A DNA stretch of 64,000 nucleotides, taken from the NCBI GenBank assembly GCA_016714025.1, contig JADJOB010000002.1, positions 1,272,001 through 1,336,000 of the forward strand, in the 5' to 3' direction. Below the pieces are notes generated by a model. It was not told where the DNA came from, did not search any database, and saw only the letters and a list, made by a program, of their open reading frames with translations. The DNA comes from Saprospiraceae bacterium. GTDB taxonomy: Bacteria > Bacteroidota > Bacteroidia > Chitinophagales > Saprospiraceae. The translations under genes were made by a program, and so were the position numbers. Shown one piece after another: positions 18,237-27,247 of the stretch. Numbering within the stretch: position 1 is the first letter of the stretch; each line of letters begins with the position of its first letter.

Positions 18237-20041
18237 TTGAATTCCTTTTTAATAATTTCCTCTAATGATTGTGGTTTTTCCTTATTCCTTGGATTAAATC
18301 CATCCAGAAATTTTTTACGCCCATCTTGTAAAGGCAACATATTTCCTTTAGGTTTAGTAAAAAAATCGATAAATTCAATCTTTTCATCTGCATTAAAATT
18401 CAATCTCATGCTGCTGCACTGAATAAAATTGGTTCCTATAAATCCTTTTTCATCATCTTTTATAAAATATACAGATTCTGCATTGCCTTGCACATCCATG
18501 TAATTTATTTTCTTAAGTTCAAAATGTGCTTGAATATCTCTCCCTTTCAATTGGTTTTCAAGATTGGTAAAATCATGATTGATAATAAATGCTTTTTGTT
18601 TTAAAAAGATGTCTTTGAGTGATTTTCCGGATAAAAGCATGTGAATCGTATCTCCAGTAAATTGAGTCGTATCTGACCACAATACAGGCTTTTCAAATAA
18701 ATAGAATGTGGAATCTTTTCCAGAAAAAAACAAGGAATCGCATAAGCCTTGCAATCGCGGACTCCAAATTTTTACCTTACCCCAGGCATACAAAACCTGA
18801 AAACTATCAGTACCCGATTGCAATCGTTCTGAAAACAAACTGTCTGCTGATAAATACAAACTGTCGCTGTTAAAAGCTGATGCAATATAGGGTCGGTGGC
18901 TTGCACCAAGTGCCCGATATTTGTAATTGGTTTTACTATAAATAAATGTATCGCACACAATGGTATAACCACTGCTGGTATCTTTAACAGAAACACCGCC
19001 ACTGGCTTGCCCCAGGTCTTTAACTCCGTCGTATTTTAATTGCAGGGCTTCAATGGTTCGACCACTTTCTGTAACACTGGTTTTTCCGGAAACATTAAGC
19101 GACTTACTTTTTCGATTGTATTCGATTAGATTTCCAGTAAGCAATCGTTCACCTTCTTTATAACTCGCATTCCGAAACAGCTTTACATCTTGTGTAATTT
19201 CGTTAATAACGATGCTATCAGCTCGTGCTTCTTGTTTTGCATCGCGAATGTATCCATCATGAACCAAGGTGATTGTATTTTTAATTGCATCGTGGTAAAT
19301 ATCACGTGCATCTGCAATTTGATTGCCCCGACGATATCTTGGATAATTTCCAAAATAGGATTGTTGCAATTCAACATTGTAATACCCTTTTTCACAATAA
19401 ATTTCCAAACTGTCTTGCTCAATTAATGTAGGACCGGTAAATCGAACCAATTTATTTTTTGTCTCATATACCAGGGAATCGGATAACAAATTCAGACTGT
19501 CATTCAACAATACGATTACGCTGTCTTTAAAATAAGCCGTTCCAGTTTTTGCAAAATAATATCCCCGATTGCTTTTAAGCCGGGCGTTTTCAGATATTAA
19601 AATTCCTTTTGTTGGGTATCGTGCAACCCGTGATTTCAAGTCATAATTCAGAATGCTTGTAAACAATTCCTGATCCCGGTGTTTCAAAACAATGTTTCCA
19701 ATAAAATCTGCCTGTGATAATTCACCATCATATTTAAGACTGTCACCAAAAATTTGTAAACTATCTCCTTCTACAATCCGCACATGCCCCATTGCAGTCA
19801 TTTTATTTCCATCTATGATTGCTGAATCACACAAAAGAAAGGTTGCTTTATGTCGTACCAATACATCATGCGATAAATATTGAATTTCCCTGCCACCAAA
19901 TCGCTCAAATTGAAATACGTCTGCATGAATAACCTGGATCTTATTTGAACTGGTGTCAACTTGAGATTGCGCATGCAATGAAAAACATGTCAGGCATGAT
20001 AACAGAAAACACCCGATAATTCTTAAGTAGGATAGACTCAT
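18233..20041 (-). CDS. OstA/LptA-like outer-membrane biogenesis protein
   Basis: The 602-residue product has a signal peptide (ending LHAQS) and an OstA-like N-terminal domain (IQVIHADVFQFERF, then HDVLVRH, MTAMGHVRIVEGDSLQIFGDSLKYDG). The repeating beta-strand pattern continues for most of the length, far beyond the about 180 residues of E. coli LptA. It predicts a long beta-jellyroll slide that could carry lipopolysaccharide across the periplasm. The last 70 residues are basic. It overlaps both operon neighbours by 4 bp (stop/start overlaps at 20038-20041 and 18233-18236), so the three genes are probably translationally coupled. A link to LPS transport is inferred from family membership only. 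Confidence 0.8.
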   Translation of the reverse strand: MSLSYLRIIGCFLLSCLTCFSLHAQSQVDTSSNKIQVIHADVFQFERFGGREIQYLSHDVLVRHKATFLLCDSAIIDGNKMTAMGHVRIVEGDSLQIFGDSLKYDGELSQADFIGNIVLKHRDQELFTSILNYDLKSRVARYPTKGILISENARLKSNRGYYFAKTGTAYFKDSVIVLLNDSLNLLSDSLVYETKNKLVRFTGPTLIEQDSLEIYCEKGYYNVELQQSYFGNYPRYRRGNQIADARDIYHDAIKNTITLVHDGYIRDAKQEARADSIVINEITQDVKLFRNASYKEGERLLTGNLIEYNRKSKSLNVSGKTSVTESGRTIEALQLKYDGVKDLGQASGGVSVKDTSSGYTIVCDTFIYSKTNYKYRALGASHRPYIASAFNSDSLYLSADSLFSERLQSGTDSFQVLYAWGKVKIWSPRLQGLCDSLFFSGKDSTFYLFEKPVLWSDTTQFTGDTIHMLLSGKSLKDIFLKQKAFIINHDFTNLENQLKGRDIQAHFELKKINYMDVQGNAESVYFIKDDEKGFIGTNFIQCSSMRLNFNADEKIEFIDFFTKPKGNMLPLQDGRKKFLDGFNPRNKEKPQSLEEIIKKEFK

Positions 20042-21186
20042 GCGAATGCTTCATTTTTGAGCAGTAAGTCTGCAGCTTCTTCACCAACCAGGCTACCGAT
20101 TGCTACACCCATTCCGCCTAGTCGAACAGCCACATAGATATTTTGAGATAGTTGTTTGATAATTGGCTTTTTTACTTCTCCTAAACCCAGTATTCCAGAC
20201 CATTGTTCAACTACGTTCAATTTTTGACCGGGAAGAATGTACTGTCTTACTAAATCAATAAGATACATTTTAATTGTTTCATTAATTCCAAAAGCATCGG
20301 TGGATTCTGTTTTAAAATCCAAATTACGACCCCCTCCAATTAAGAGCTTTCCATCTAATTCGCGGAAATAGACATATCCGCAATTTATGTGAAAACACCC
20401 TCTGAATGGAATCATTTTTTCAGCTTCTATAAGCAAGACTGAATTTCTGGCCGGATTTACTTCCAGTTCCGGAAAAAATCGTTTTGCAAAACCATTAACG
20501 CAAAAAAGCAATTGTTTCGCATGAAATCGGAAGGTGTCTTCCAATTCGATTTCAACATCTTCTTCCCGGTTTTGCCATGACTTGATGCCAATTCCATGAA
20601 TTAATTTGCCTCCTTTCGATCGAAATAGCTCCTGGAGGGTATGAATCATCCACATGGGATTGATGCAAGATTCATGTTCATTTGCAATCAGGGATGTAAA
20701 TCGATTGAATCCCCAGGGTTCCAGGTCCTCGTTTTTAAACCGGTAATAGGATTTTAGTCCGGTTTGATGTTCAATTTCCTGATTTAAATAGTCTAATTCT
20801 TTTTGACCCACCTGGATCCGGCTCAATTCAGGATGGATTAATTCGTAACCTCCATAGGGTTTCAGATCCAGCGCAGTCGGTCCGGTCCGTTGGATGAGCT
20901 TTTGAATGCCTTGAAAACGCCTGTTAAATAGTTGGAATACCTGTTCAGCATTGGATTTACTTAAATCGTCCAAAAGTTCAGAAGGACTGCCAAAACAGGC
21001 AAAACCAGCATTTTTTGTACTTGCACCTAAAGGCAGGTAGTTTTGCTCAATAATTAAAACCCGCAAATGCGCTTGTTTTTCTAAAAGTGAAATCCCTGTA
21101 CTCAAGCCAACAATACCACCACCAATGATAACGACATCAGTATTTTTAAAGTAAAACGAATTTTCCCAATAACTTAAATGAGGCAT
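20038..21186 (-). CDS. FAD-dependent oxidoreductase, DAO family
   Basis: The 382-residue protein opens with a Rossmann dinucleotide-binding motif, VVIIGGGIVGLSTG, and an acidic end to beta-2 (LIIEQ). It also has ASTKNAGFACFGSPSEL and the C-terminal WSGILGL with RLGGMGVAIGS, typical of D-amino-acid/glycine oxidase-type flavoenzymes that oxidise amines. The substrate cannot be told. It is the first gene of the operon with the OstA-like and BatE-like genes. A -7-like box lies at 21207-21214, 21 bases upstream. Confidence 0.82.
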   Translation of the reverse strand: MPHLSYWENSFYFKNTDVVIIGGGIVGLSTGISLLEKQAHLRVLIIEQNYLPLGASTKNAGFACFGSPSELLDDLSKSNAEQVFQLFNRRFQGIQKLIQRTGPTALDLKPYGGYELIHPELSRIQVGQKELDYLNQEIEHQTGLKSYYRFKNEDLEPWGFNRFTSLIANEHESCINPMWMIHTLQELFRSKGGKLIHGIGIKSWQNREEDVEIELEDTFRFHAKQLLFCVNGFAKRFFPELEVNPARNSVLLIEAEKMIPFRGCFHINCGYVYFRELDGKLLIGGGRNLDFKTESTDAFGINETIKMYLIDLVRQYILPGQKLNVVEQWSGILGLGEVKKPIIKQLSQNIYVAVRLGGMGVAIGSLVGEEAADLLLKNEAFA

Positions 21187-21206
21187 AGTCGCGGTTTGGA
21201 ATTTGG

Positions 21207-21214
21207 CAAAATTA
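21207..21214 (-). promoter_or_regulatory. -7 promoter box of the FAD oxidoreductase operon
   Basis: TAATTTTG on the minus strand matches TAnnTTTG, about 21 bases from the ATG at 21186. No TTTG is seen at the usual distance upstream. Confidence 0.45.
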
Positions 21215-21234
21215 ACAGGAAACAGGCAGTATTT

Positions 21235-21268
21235 TTTGTCTGCTAATGCCCAATTCTAGCTAATTTTC
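21235..21268 (+). promoter_or_regulatory. Near-consensus promoter of the DUF4293 gene
   Basis: TTTG at 21235-21238 and TAATTTTC at 21261-21268 (last base C instead of G) are 22 bases apart, with the ATG 17 bases downstream at 21285. Confidence 0.4.
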
Positions 21269-21284
21269 GGCCTAAATTCATCCA

Positions 21285-21719
21285 ATGATTCAACGCATTC
21301 AAAGTATTTATATGTTTTTGGCAGCGATTTGTTTTGCTGCTTTGTGGTTTCCTTCCATGATTTTATTAAAAACAGAAAATCCGGGAGATGCCTATTTTTC
21401 AGACGCTATATTTTATGCCAATGAAAGTATGCTCATCATGATTGGTTCCGGTGTTTCGGCTCTAATGGCCCTGATTTCCATATTTCTTTACAAAGAACGA
21501 GGGATGCAAATCATTTTAGCAGCCGTTTCCAGTTTGATGCATATGCTATTTTGTATTGGCGCTTGTTTCTGGAGTGTTTTTAAATATCAGAAATTGGCTG
21601 AATTTATTCCTGCAAATGGAATGTATTTTAGTATGGCCGGCATCGTACTCGTCTGGTTGGCTGTAAGAGCCATCCGTCGGGATCAGGACCTGGTAAAATC
21701 TATGGATCGTCTGCGCTAA
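21285..21719 (+). CDS. DUF4293 membrane protein
   Basis: The 144-residue protein begins MIQRIQSIYMFLAAICFAAL, the hallmark N-terminus of DUF4293 proteins, which are confined largely to Bacteroidota. Four hydrophobic helices are visible (about 8-27, 46-65, 72-95, 105-125), with an exposed loop after the first helix. The function is unknown. The next gene starts 16 bp downstream with TTG, so the two may form an operon. Confidence 0.85.
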   Translation: MIQRIQSIYMFLAAICFAALWFPSMILLKTENPGDAYFSDAIFYANESMLIMIGSGVSALMALISIFLYKERGMQIILAAVSSLMHMLFCIGACFWSVFKYQKLAEFIPANGMYFSMAGIVLVWLAVRAIRRDQDLVKSMDRLR

Positions 21720-21735
21720 CTATTCATCAAGCTAT

Positions 21736-22332
21736 TTGTCTGGTCCCGCTGCTCTTATTGTATTTATTAAAAATCCTGTATTAGGCCGGGTTAAAACACG
21801 CATTGCTGCCACGGCTGGCGAGGTCCCAGCTTTACAAATCTACCAGCAGTTGCTTGAGATTACTCGGAAACAATGCGCGGACTATTTAGGTACAAAGTAT
21901 TTATTCTACAGTGATTTTATCGAGCTGTTTGATGCCTGGGATCCCAATATTTTTATTAAAAAACTGCAAAGCGGAAACGATTTGGGTTTGCGCATGCATA
22001 ATGCATTTAGTGAAGTATTTCAAAAGCATTCAAAAGTAATTATCATCGGCAGTGATTGTCCCTATCTGACAAGCCAACACATCGAACAAGCAAATTCAAT
22101 ATTGGATACTGCGGATTGTGTCATTGGTCCAGCTCTTGATGGCGGTTATTATTTACTTGGATTGAACAGCATACATGAACGTTTATTTCAAAATAAAAAT
22201 TGGAGTAGTTCAACAGTACTGAAGGACAGTCTTGTCGATTTAAAACAACTTAATTTAAGCTATCAGTTGATGGAGTCATTAGAAGATGTTGATAGCCTGG
22301 AAGCATGGAACCGATACCAGAAAAGAAACTAA
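21736..22332 (+). CDS. TIGR04282-type glycosyltransferase-like protein (DUF2064)
   Basis: The 198-residue protein has the nucleotide-sugar transferase-like start ALIVFIKNPVLGRVKTRIA, the central VIIIGSDCPYLTSQHI and the product loop GPALDGGYYLLGL. These define the TIGR04282/DUF2064 family, related to GT-A nucleotidyl and glycosyl transferases. Some members act in arsenosugar synthesis, but no other gene of that pathway is here, so that label should not be taken literally. An ATG is not available in frame; the TTG at 21736, 16 bp after the DUF4293 stop, is the probable start. Confidence 0.82.
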   Translation: MSGPAALIVFIKNPVLGRVKTRIAATAGEVPALQIYQQLLEITRKQCADYLGTKYLFYSDFIELFDAWDPNIFIKKLQSGNDLGLRMHNAFSEVFQKHSKVIIIGSDCPYLTSQHIEQANSILDTADCVIGPALDGGYYLLGLNSIHERLFQNKNWSSSTVLKDSLVDLKQLNLSYQLMESLEDVDSLEAWNRYQKRN

Positions 22333-22368
22333 AAGAAGTAGTCTAGACGAAATGGCATAGAATGAATT

Positions 22369-22396
22369 TCAATGCTCAATTTTCAGTGTTCAATAA
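22369..22396. repeat. Short heptad-repeat remnant, TCAATNN family
   Basis: Four 7-bp units beginning TCAAT or TCAGT in perfect register. The unit sequence is that of the right arm of the 90-bp elements at 29005 and 29142, so this looks like a fragment of the same family. Confidence 0.6.
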
Positions 22397-22436
22397 GGAT
22401 CATTAAACAGAGTTTATTGAATTGGTCAATAATGGA

Positions 22437-22461
22437 TAGACGTAGGCTAAGCCTACGTCTA
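22437..22461. terminator. Near-perfect 25-bp palindrome between convergent genes
   Basis: Arms TAGACGTAGGCT and AGCCTACGTCTA flank one central A at 22449. As RNA this gives an 11-bp stem with a three-base loop on either strand. It sits between the ends of the TIGR04282 gene (+) and the beta-CASP gene (-). It could be a bidirectional terminator, but no T-run follows on either side, so a REP-like repeat or a protein-binding palindrome is equally possible. Confidence 0.5.
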
Positions 22462-22578
22462 GCATTTGGAATAAAATTTTATTTCGATGTATGATTTAGT
22501 TTGATCAACTTTCTATAAAGTATTATCACCAATTCCAATTTCTTCAGGTTTATGCTAATTATTTTTTATCATTCCAAT

Positions 22579-23997
22579 CTAAACAACAAATTCTTGTTTT
22601 AATTCTGGAATCTCGATGGAATTAAATCCTTTAGTATGCAAATAGTTTTTATATGCTTGTTGTGTTTCATATTCACCATGTACCAAAAATAATTTTTTGC
22701 AAGTACTGTTTTGATTGCTTAGAAAATCACTCATTTCTTTTTGGTCTCCATGTGCAGAAAATGAATCCATGATTTCAATTTGTGCATTTACTTGTTTGAC
22801 ATCTCCTAATAACTTGATTTCAGTTGCGCCGCGTTGCAATTGTCCGCCGGGAGTATATGGAGCACAGTAGCCAACCAATAAAATGGTGTTGTTTGGATTT
22901 TCAATGTTGTTGTACACGTGATGCTGGATACGACCTGCATTTAACATGCCTGCAGCCGAAATAATAATGGCAGGTTCTTTACTGCTGTTTAGTTTTTTTG
23001 ATTCGCGAACATCTACAATATAACTCAGTCGTTTAAATCCAAATGGATCCGGATCTTTTACAATGTAACGATGCAATTCATCGTCAAAACATTCTGAATG
23101 TGCTTTAAAGATATCGGTAGCATTTACCGCTAACGGACTGTCAACATAAACCGGTAGATTGCCTAAGCTGCCTTCATTAACCAGTTGATCTAAAATAAAA
23201 ACCAGCTCTTGGGTTCTACCTAAACTAAATGCAGGAATGATTACTTTTCCACGACGTTGAAAACAAGTTTGATTTACAATTTCTAAAAAACGTGCTTTTT
23301 CTGCTGGTTTTTCTAAATGCAATTTATCCCCATAGGTAGATTCTGAAATAATGACATCCGCAGGCCACATATCCTGAGGATCCCGTAATATGGGTCGGTT
23401 GGGTCTTCCAATATCTCCGGTAAATGCAAGTCGCATCTCATCTCCTCCGGTATTGATTACCAGATTTACGCTGGCAGATCCTAAAATATGACCTGCATCT
23501 GTAAAAATAAGTTTTACACCTTTCACCAAGTCAATCCAGCGGTCGTAAGACACTGAAACAAAAAGTTTCATGGCTTGTGCAACATCGGCGGCATTGTAAA
23601 TGGGTTTAACTTTTGTATACTTGAAATTTGGATTGCGTTGTTTTTTTCGTTCAAGATGTTTGTTGTCAAACTCGGCATCGCGTTCCTGAATATGTGCCGT
23701 ATCCATCAACATGATAGAAGCGAGATCCCGTGTCGCATGCGTACAATATATGTTTCCCCGAAAACCATCTTTTACAAGTTTTGGAATACGGCCACAATGA
23801 TCTATGTGCGCATGTGATAAAATCAATAAATCAATTTCTGCTGGTTGAAAAGGCCAGGTGGCATTGATTGTATCATCGTCTTCACGCCTTCCCTGAAACA
23901 TTCCACAATCCAATAAGATTTTAAACCCATTGTCTAAGGTAAGTAAATGACAGGAGCCGGTAACTTCCCTGGATGCACCGCAAAATTTTAATTTCAT
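22579..23997 (-). CDS. Metallo-beta-lactamase fold / beta-CASP RNA-processing nuclease
   Basis: The 472-residue protein has the metal motif SHAHIDH (His62, His64, Asp66, His67), then the beta-CASP region (DVIISESTYGDK, IPAFSLGRTQELVF, PVYVDSPLAV) and the RNA-specificity C-terminus (SAAGMLNAGRI, FSAHGDQKEM). It resembles the bacterial CPSF73-like family, expected to be a zinc-dependent endo- or exonuclease acting on RNA; no substrate is known for this branch. There is no signal peptide. It overlaps the gltX stop by 4 bp, suggesting translational coupling to a tRNA synthetase. Confidence 0.9.
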   Translation of the reverse strand: MKLKFCGASREVTGSCHLLTLDNGFKILLDCGMFQGRREDDDTINATWPFQPAEIDLLILSHAHIDHCGRIPKLVKDGFRGNIYCTHATRDLASIMLMDTAHIQERDAEFDNKHLERKKQRNPNFKYTKVKPIYNAADVAQAMKLFVSVSYDRWIDLVKGVKLIFTDAGHILGSASVNLVINTGGDEMRLAFTGDIGRPNRPILRDPQDMWPADVIISESTYGDKLHLEKPAEKARFLEIVNQTCFQRRGKVIIPAFSLGRTQELVFILDQLVNEGSLGNLPVYVDSPLAVNATDIFKAHSECFDDELHRYIVKDPDPFGFKRLSYIVDVRESKKLNSSKEPAIIISAAGMLNAGRIQHHVYNNIENPNNTILLVGYCAPYTPGGQLQRGATEIKLLGDVKQVNAQIEIMDSFSAHGDQKEMSDFLSNQNSTCKKLFLVHGEYETQQAYKNYLHTKGFNSIEIPELKQEFVV

Positions 23998-25520
23998 ATG
24001 CTTTGATTAATGGGCATTTGTTTAATAAACAAATTTATTTTTTGAATTAATTTAGTTTTTCCCTGAAAGGCAATCATTTTAAATACATCCGGTCCGGTTG
24101 GTATTCCGGTCATGCATACCCGCAATAATGGAAATAATTCTCCGGCTTTGATCTGTTGGTTTTTAATAAATTCCTTCAATTCAGATTCAATCGGTTCAGC
24201 TTGCCAATTGATTTGATTTTCTAAAAAGCCAATTACCTTGATAAGTATACTTGAAGATTCCGGTTTTAGTTTGCTTTGTATAAATTGTGAATCATACACA
24301 AGTTGTTCTTTGAAAAATGGATGGGATTGTTCATAAAAATCTTTAAAAAAATGGATCCTGTCTTTGTACAATTTACAAATTGTATTCGCTTCGTCAATTG
24401 ATATTGATTGCCCCTGCATTTTATAATCATGAAGAATTCGATGGACACATGCTTCATCACTTATTCGATGCATGTATTGTTGATTAAACCATTTGCCTTT
24501 TTCAAAATCAAAACGCGCCCCGGATTTTACAATCTTATCAATTGAAAATGCTTGAATCATTTCGTCAAGCGTAAAAATTTCTTTATCCGTTCCATCATTC
24601 CAACCTAGAAAGGCTAAAAAATTGAGTAAAGCATCTGGTTCGAATCCATATTCACGAAACCCTTGATAGGTTTCGCCTTCAGCTGTTTTCCAATCGATGG
24701 GAAATACCGGAAAACCAAATTGAGCACCATCCCGTTTCGAAAGTTTGCCATTACCCGTTGGTTTTAAAATCAATGGCAGATGCGCAAATTCAGGCATCCG
24801 GTCGGTCCATCCAAATGACTGATACAACAACACGTGATGTGCTGTTGAAGACAACCATTCTTCACCTCGAATTACGTGTGTGATTTGCATTAAATAATCG
24901 TCTACTACATTGGCCATATGATAGGTTGGCATGCCGTCTGATTTTATAAGCACCTTATCATCCAGATCCACCGTATGAAATCTTACGGAACCCCTCACCA
25001 GATCCTGAATCAGTACATCTTCATTGGCTGGTACTTTTAAACGGATGACATATGGAGTATTGTTTGCCAGTTCCTGTTTACAATCTTCCTCTGATAGCGT
25101 TAATGAATTTCGCATTTTAGAGCGGGTATTAAAATCATATTTTTGATTTCCCCCGTTGGATGCTCTGAGTTCATTTAATTCGGTTTCTGTATCAAATGCA
25201 AAGTAGGCTTTCCCTGAGGCAATGAGCTGTTGTGCATGTTTCCAATAAAGCTCCTTACGCTCTGATTGGCGGTATGGCCCAAATTCACCTCCAAAACCCG
25301 GACCTTCATCCGGAATCAAGCCTACCCATTTAAGGCATTCGATGATATAGGATTCGGCTCCTTCAACATATCTCCCTTGATCGGTGTCTTCAACCCGTAG
25401 AATAAATGTCCCGCCCTGTTGTTTTGCAAACAAATAATTGTACAAAGCGGTTCGGATTCCGCCAATATGAAGCGGTCCGGTTGGACTGGGAGCAAATCGT
25501 AATCGGACAGGTCTAGGCAT
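23994..25520 (-). CDS. gltX: Glutamate-tRNA ligase
   Basis: A class I synthetase that charges tRNA-Glu with glutamate. The 508-residue protein has FAPSPTGPLHIGG (HIGH motif at 18-21) and KLSKR (259-263, the KMSKS motif). The frame extends upstream to an ATG at 25562, but MPRPVRLRFAPSPTG at 25520 is the family start. A C-terminal helical anticodon-binding domain follows. Whether it also charges tRNA-Gln cannot be told without knowing if gatCAB or glnS is present. It is the upstream gene of a two-gene operon with the beta-CASP nuclease. Confidence 0.96.
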   Translation of the reverse strand: MPRPVRLRFAPSPTGPLHIGGIRTALYNYLFAKQQGGTFILRVEDTDQGRYVEGAESYIIECLKWVGLIPDEGPGFGGEFGPYRQSERKELYWKHAQQLIASGKAYFAFDTETELNELRASNGGNQKYDFNTRSKMRNSLTLSEEDCKQELANNTPYVIRLKVPANEDVLIQDLVRGSVRFHTVDLDDKVLIKSDGMPTYHMANVVDDYLMQITHVIRGEEWLSSTAHHVLLYQSFGWTDRMPEFAHLPLILKPTGNGKLSKRDGAQFGFPVFPIDWKTAEGETYQGFREYGFEPDALLNFLAFLGWNDGTDKEIFTLDEMIQAFSIDKIVKSGARFDFEKGKWFNQQYMHRISDEACVHRILHDYKMQGQSISIDEANTICKLYKDRIHFFKDFYEQSHPFFKEQLVYDSQFIQSKLKPESSSILIKVIGFLENQINWQAEPIESELKEFIKNQQIKAGELFPLLRVCMTGIPTGPDVFKMIAFQGKTKLIQKINLFIKQMPINQSI

Positions 25521-25673
25521 ATTGGTTGAATGTGTTTTGCAAATATCCAAAGTCCTTTTCAAAATAAGACCTAAAATCAGGGGATTTAGATTATAAGGTA
25601 TTGTTAATCACTAAAATATTCCTAAAAAGCCGAAATCCAAAAGCCATCTTTACACGTAGATTCTTATATCTCC

Positions 25674-26333
25674 ATGTATCTGAGTTTTACACCTCGATTT
25701 TTGCAGAGCATGTTTTCAGAGCTTCTGTGGCGGGTTGAAAGCCAAAGGCCCGAGCTATTCCTTACATTTGATGATGGTCCGATCCCTGATGTAACTCCCT
25801 GGGTACTTGATCGATTGGAAGAATTTGATGCCAAAGCCAGCTTTTTTTGTGTCGGACAAAACATCGAACGGTTTCCAGGAATATTTAATCAGATCATAGA
25901 GCAAGGCCACACCATAGGTAACCATACCTTCAACCATTTATCAGGTTGGTGTACCGACAATCCTACGTATTTTCATAATGTACAGAAAGGAGCCAAAATC
26001 AGTGGATCGAATTTATTTCGTCCGCCTTATGGGCGATTGCGACCTTCTCAAACCAGATTTTTAAAACGGCATTATCAAATAGTAATGTGGGATGTATTGA
26101 GTGGAGACTTTGATCCCAATCTAAGTGCAGATGCCTGTTTTAGTAATGTTATTAAAAATACACAACCAGGATCCATCATTGTATTTCATGACTCATTGAA
26201 GTCAGCGAAAAAATTGTACGAAGTCTTGCCCAGAATTTTAGAATACTACAGTTTGTTGGGCTATCAATTTAAAGCTTTGAATCCTCAAGGAGTGCACAGC
26301 TATTCAGACAAAGAGCATTATTCTTTTGCCTGA
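25674..26333 (+). CDS. Polysaccharide deacetylase (NodB homology domain)
   Basis: This 219-residue enzyme is almost only the NodB domain. TFDDGP (31-36, with metal ligand Asp34), the HxxxH pair in NHTFNH (His84, His88), RPPYG (the arginine motif) and the C-terminal IIVFHDS are all present, so a metal-dependent de-N-acetylase or de-O-acetylase is likely. No clear signal peptide is seen; the N-terminus has only a weakly hydrophobic stretch, so localisation is uncertain. The gene ends inside the last codons of the convergent GH16 gene (16-bp overlap). Confidence 0.88.
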   Translation: MYLSFTPRFLQSMFSELLWRVESQRPELFLTFDDGPIPDVTPWVLDRLEEFDAKASFFCVGQNIERFPGIFNQIIEQGHTIGNHTFNHLSGWCTDNPTYFHNVQKGAKISGSNLFRPPYGRLRPSQTRFLKRHYQIVMWDVLSGDFDPNLSADACFSNVIKNTQPGSIIVFHDSLKSAKKLYEVLPRILEYYSLLGYQFKALNPQGVHSYSDKEHYSFA

Positions 26334-27247
26334 GTTTCATAAATCCGGATATAGTCAATTTCAAACACAGCTGGAAACAATTTTGATTTTAATAATTTCC
26401 CATGCTTATTGGAATCAATCCCCAAACCTGCAATGATGCGCGCTTTTGTTTTAGGAAAATGTTCCACTTGATTGTAAATCCCTGGTTTTAATTTGTAGGA
26501 TTTAATCCTTCGATTCGATGAACTGGATTCATATCCAGCAAGCGTCCGTACCAATTTATTATTGACATACCATCTGATAAAAAACGGATCCCATTCAATG
26601 GCAAATACATTAAACCCTTCATGCAATGCCGGACTTAAATGCCATTTCGGATCCTGACAATTGTTGTGTGCTTCATAACAATGATGGTAGTTGGTTTGAA
26701 ATTGTCTCATATACCGTCCATTAATTTCAAACACATCAATTTCTTCCAATACGCCTTCTCCAAGAGTCCAAAACGCAGGCCACATCCCGTATCCGGAGGG
26801 CAATTTGCAACGAATTTCAAATCGGCCGTATAAAAATCCTTGTTTTGAAAATAAATTTCCGGAAGTGTAAGGATACTCTTTTCCATACCAACTGGACTTC
26901 TGTTTTTTTCCAATAATTTTTAAAGTACCATTTGAAATCACCAGGTTGCTGTCCATTAATACCAAATCACCTCCCAGGGTCCGGCAGGCAGGGCAGGTAT
27001 CCAATCCGGAGGCAGTGTACGGATAATAACTAAACCATTTACTGACATCCAGTTGATTTCCATCAAACTCATCATGCCAAACGAGTTTCCAGGATTTGGG
27101 TGTATCCAGTCTATTGGATTCGTTGGTAATTTCAAATACTGCTTTTACCTGAGCTGACAATTCGAATTGTACCAACAGGCAAAAAACAAAAACTATATTT
27201 TTCAAACTCAACTTATTTTGACAACAAGTAAATACTTGGTGAATCAT
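26318..27247 (-). CDS. Secreted glycoside hydrolase family 16 enzyme
   Basis: The 309-residue protein has a signal peptide (NIVFVFCLLVQF, ending ELSAQ) and a GH16 domain. Visible are WKLVWHDEFDG, the catalytic cluster EIDVFE (nucleophile Glu169, Asp171, acid/base Glu174), and GMWPAFWTLG. GH16 enzymes retain configuration and cut beta-1,3/1,4-glucans or galactans; laminarinase-type activity is the simplest guess. The ATG at 27247 overlaps the RsmI-like gene by 35 bp and gives a long n-region. A TTG at 27205, just after that gene's stop, would give a more usual signal peptide. It has no carbohydrate-binding module or T9SS domain. Confidence 0.86.
   Translation of the reverse strand: MIHQVFTCCQNKLSLKNIVFVFCLLVQFELSAQVKAVFEITNESNRLDTPKSWKLVWHDEFDGNQLDVSKWFSYYPYTASGLDTCPACRTLGGDLVLMDSNLVISNGTLKIIGKKQKSSWYGKEYPYTSGNLFSKQGFLYGRFEIRCKLPSGYGMWPAFWTLGEGVLEEIDVFEINGRYMRQFQTNYHHCYEAHNNCQDPKWHLSPALHEGFNVFAIEWDPFFIRWYVNNKLVRTLAGYESSSSNRRIKSYKLKPGIYNQVEHFPKTKARIIAGLGIDSNKHGKLLKSKLFPAVFEIDYIRIYETQAKE

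Noticed and set aside
21736..22332. Arsenosugar biosynthesis locus suggested by the TIGR04282 family name
   Set aside because: No arsenite methylase, radical SAM or other pathway gene is nearby; the name reflects a few members only.
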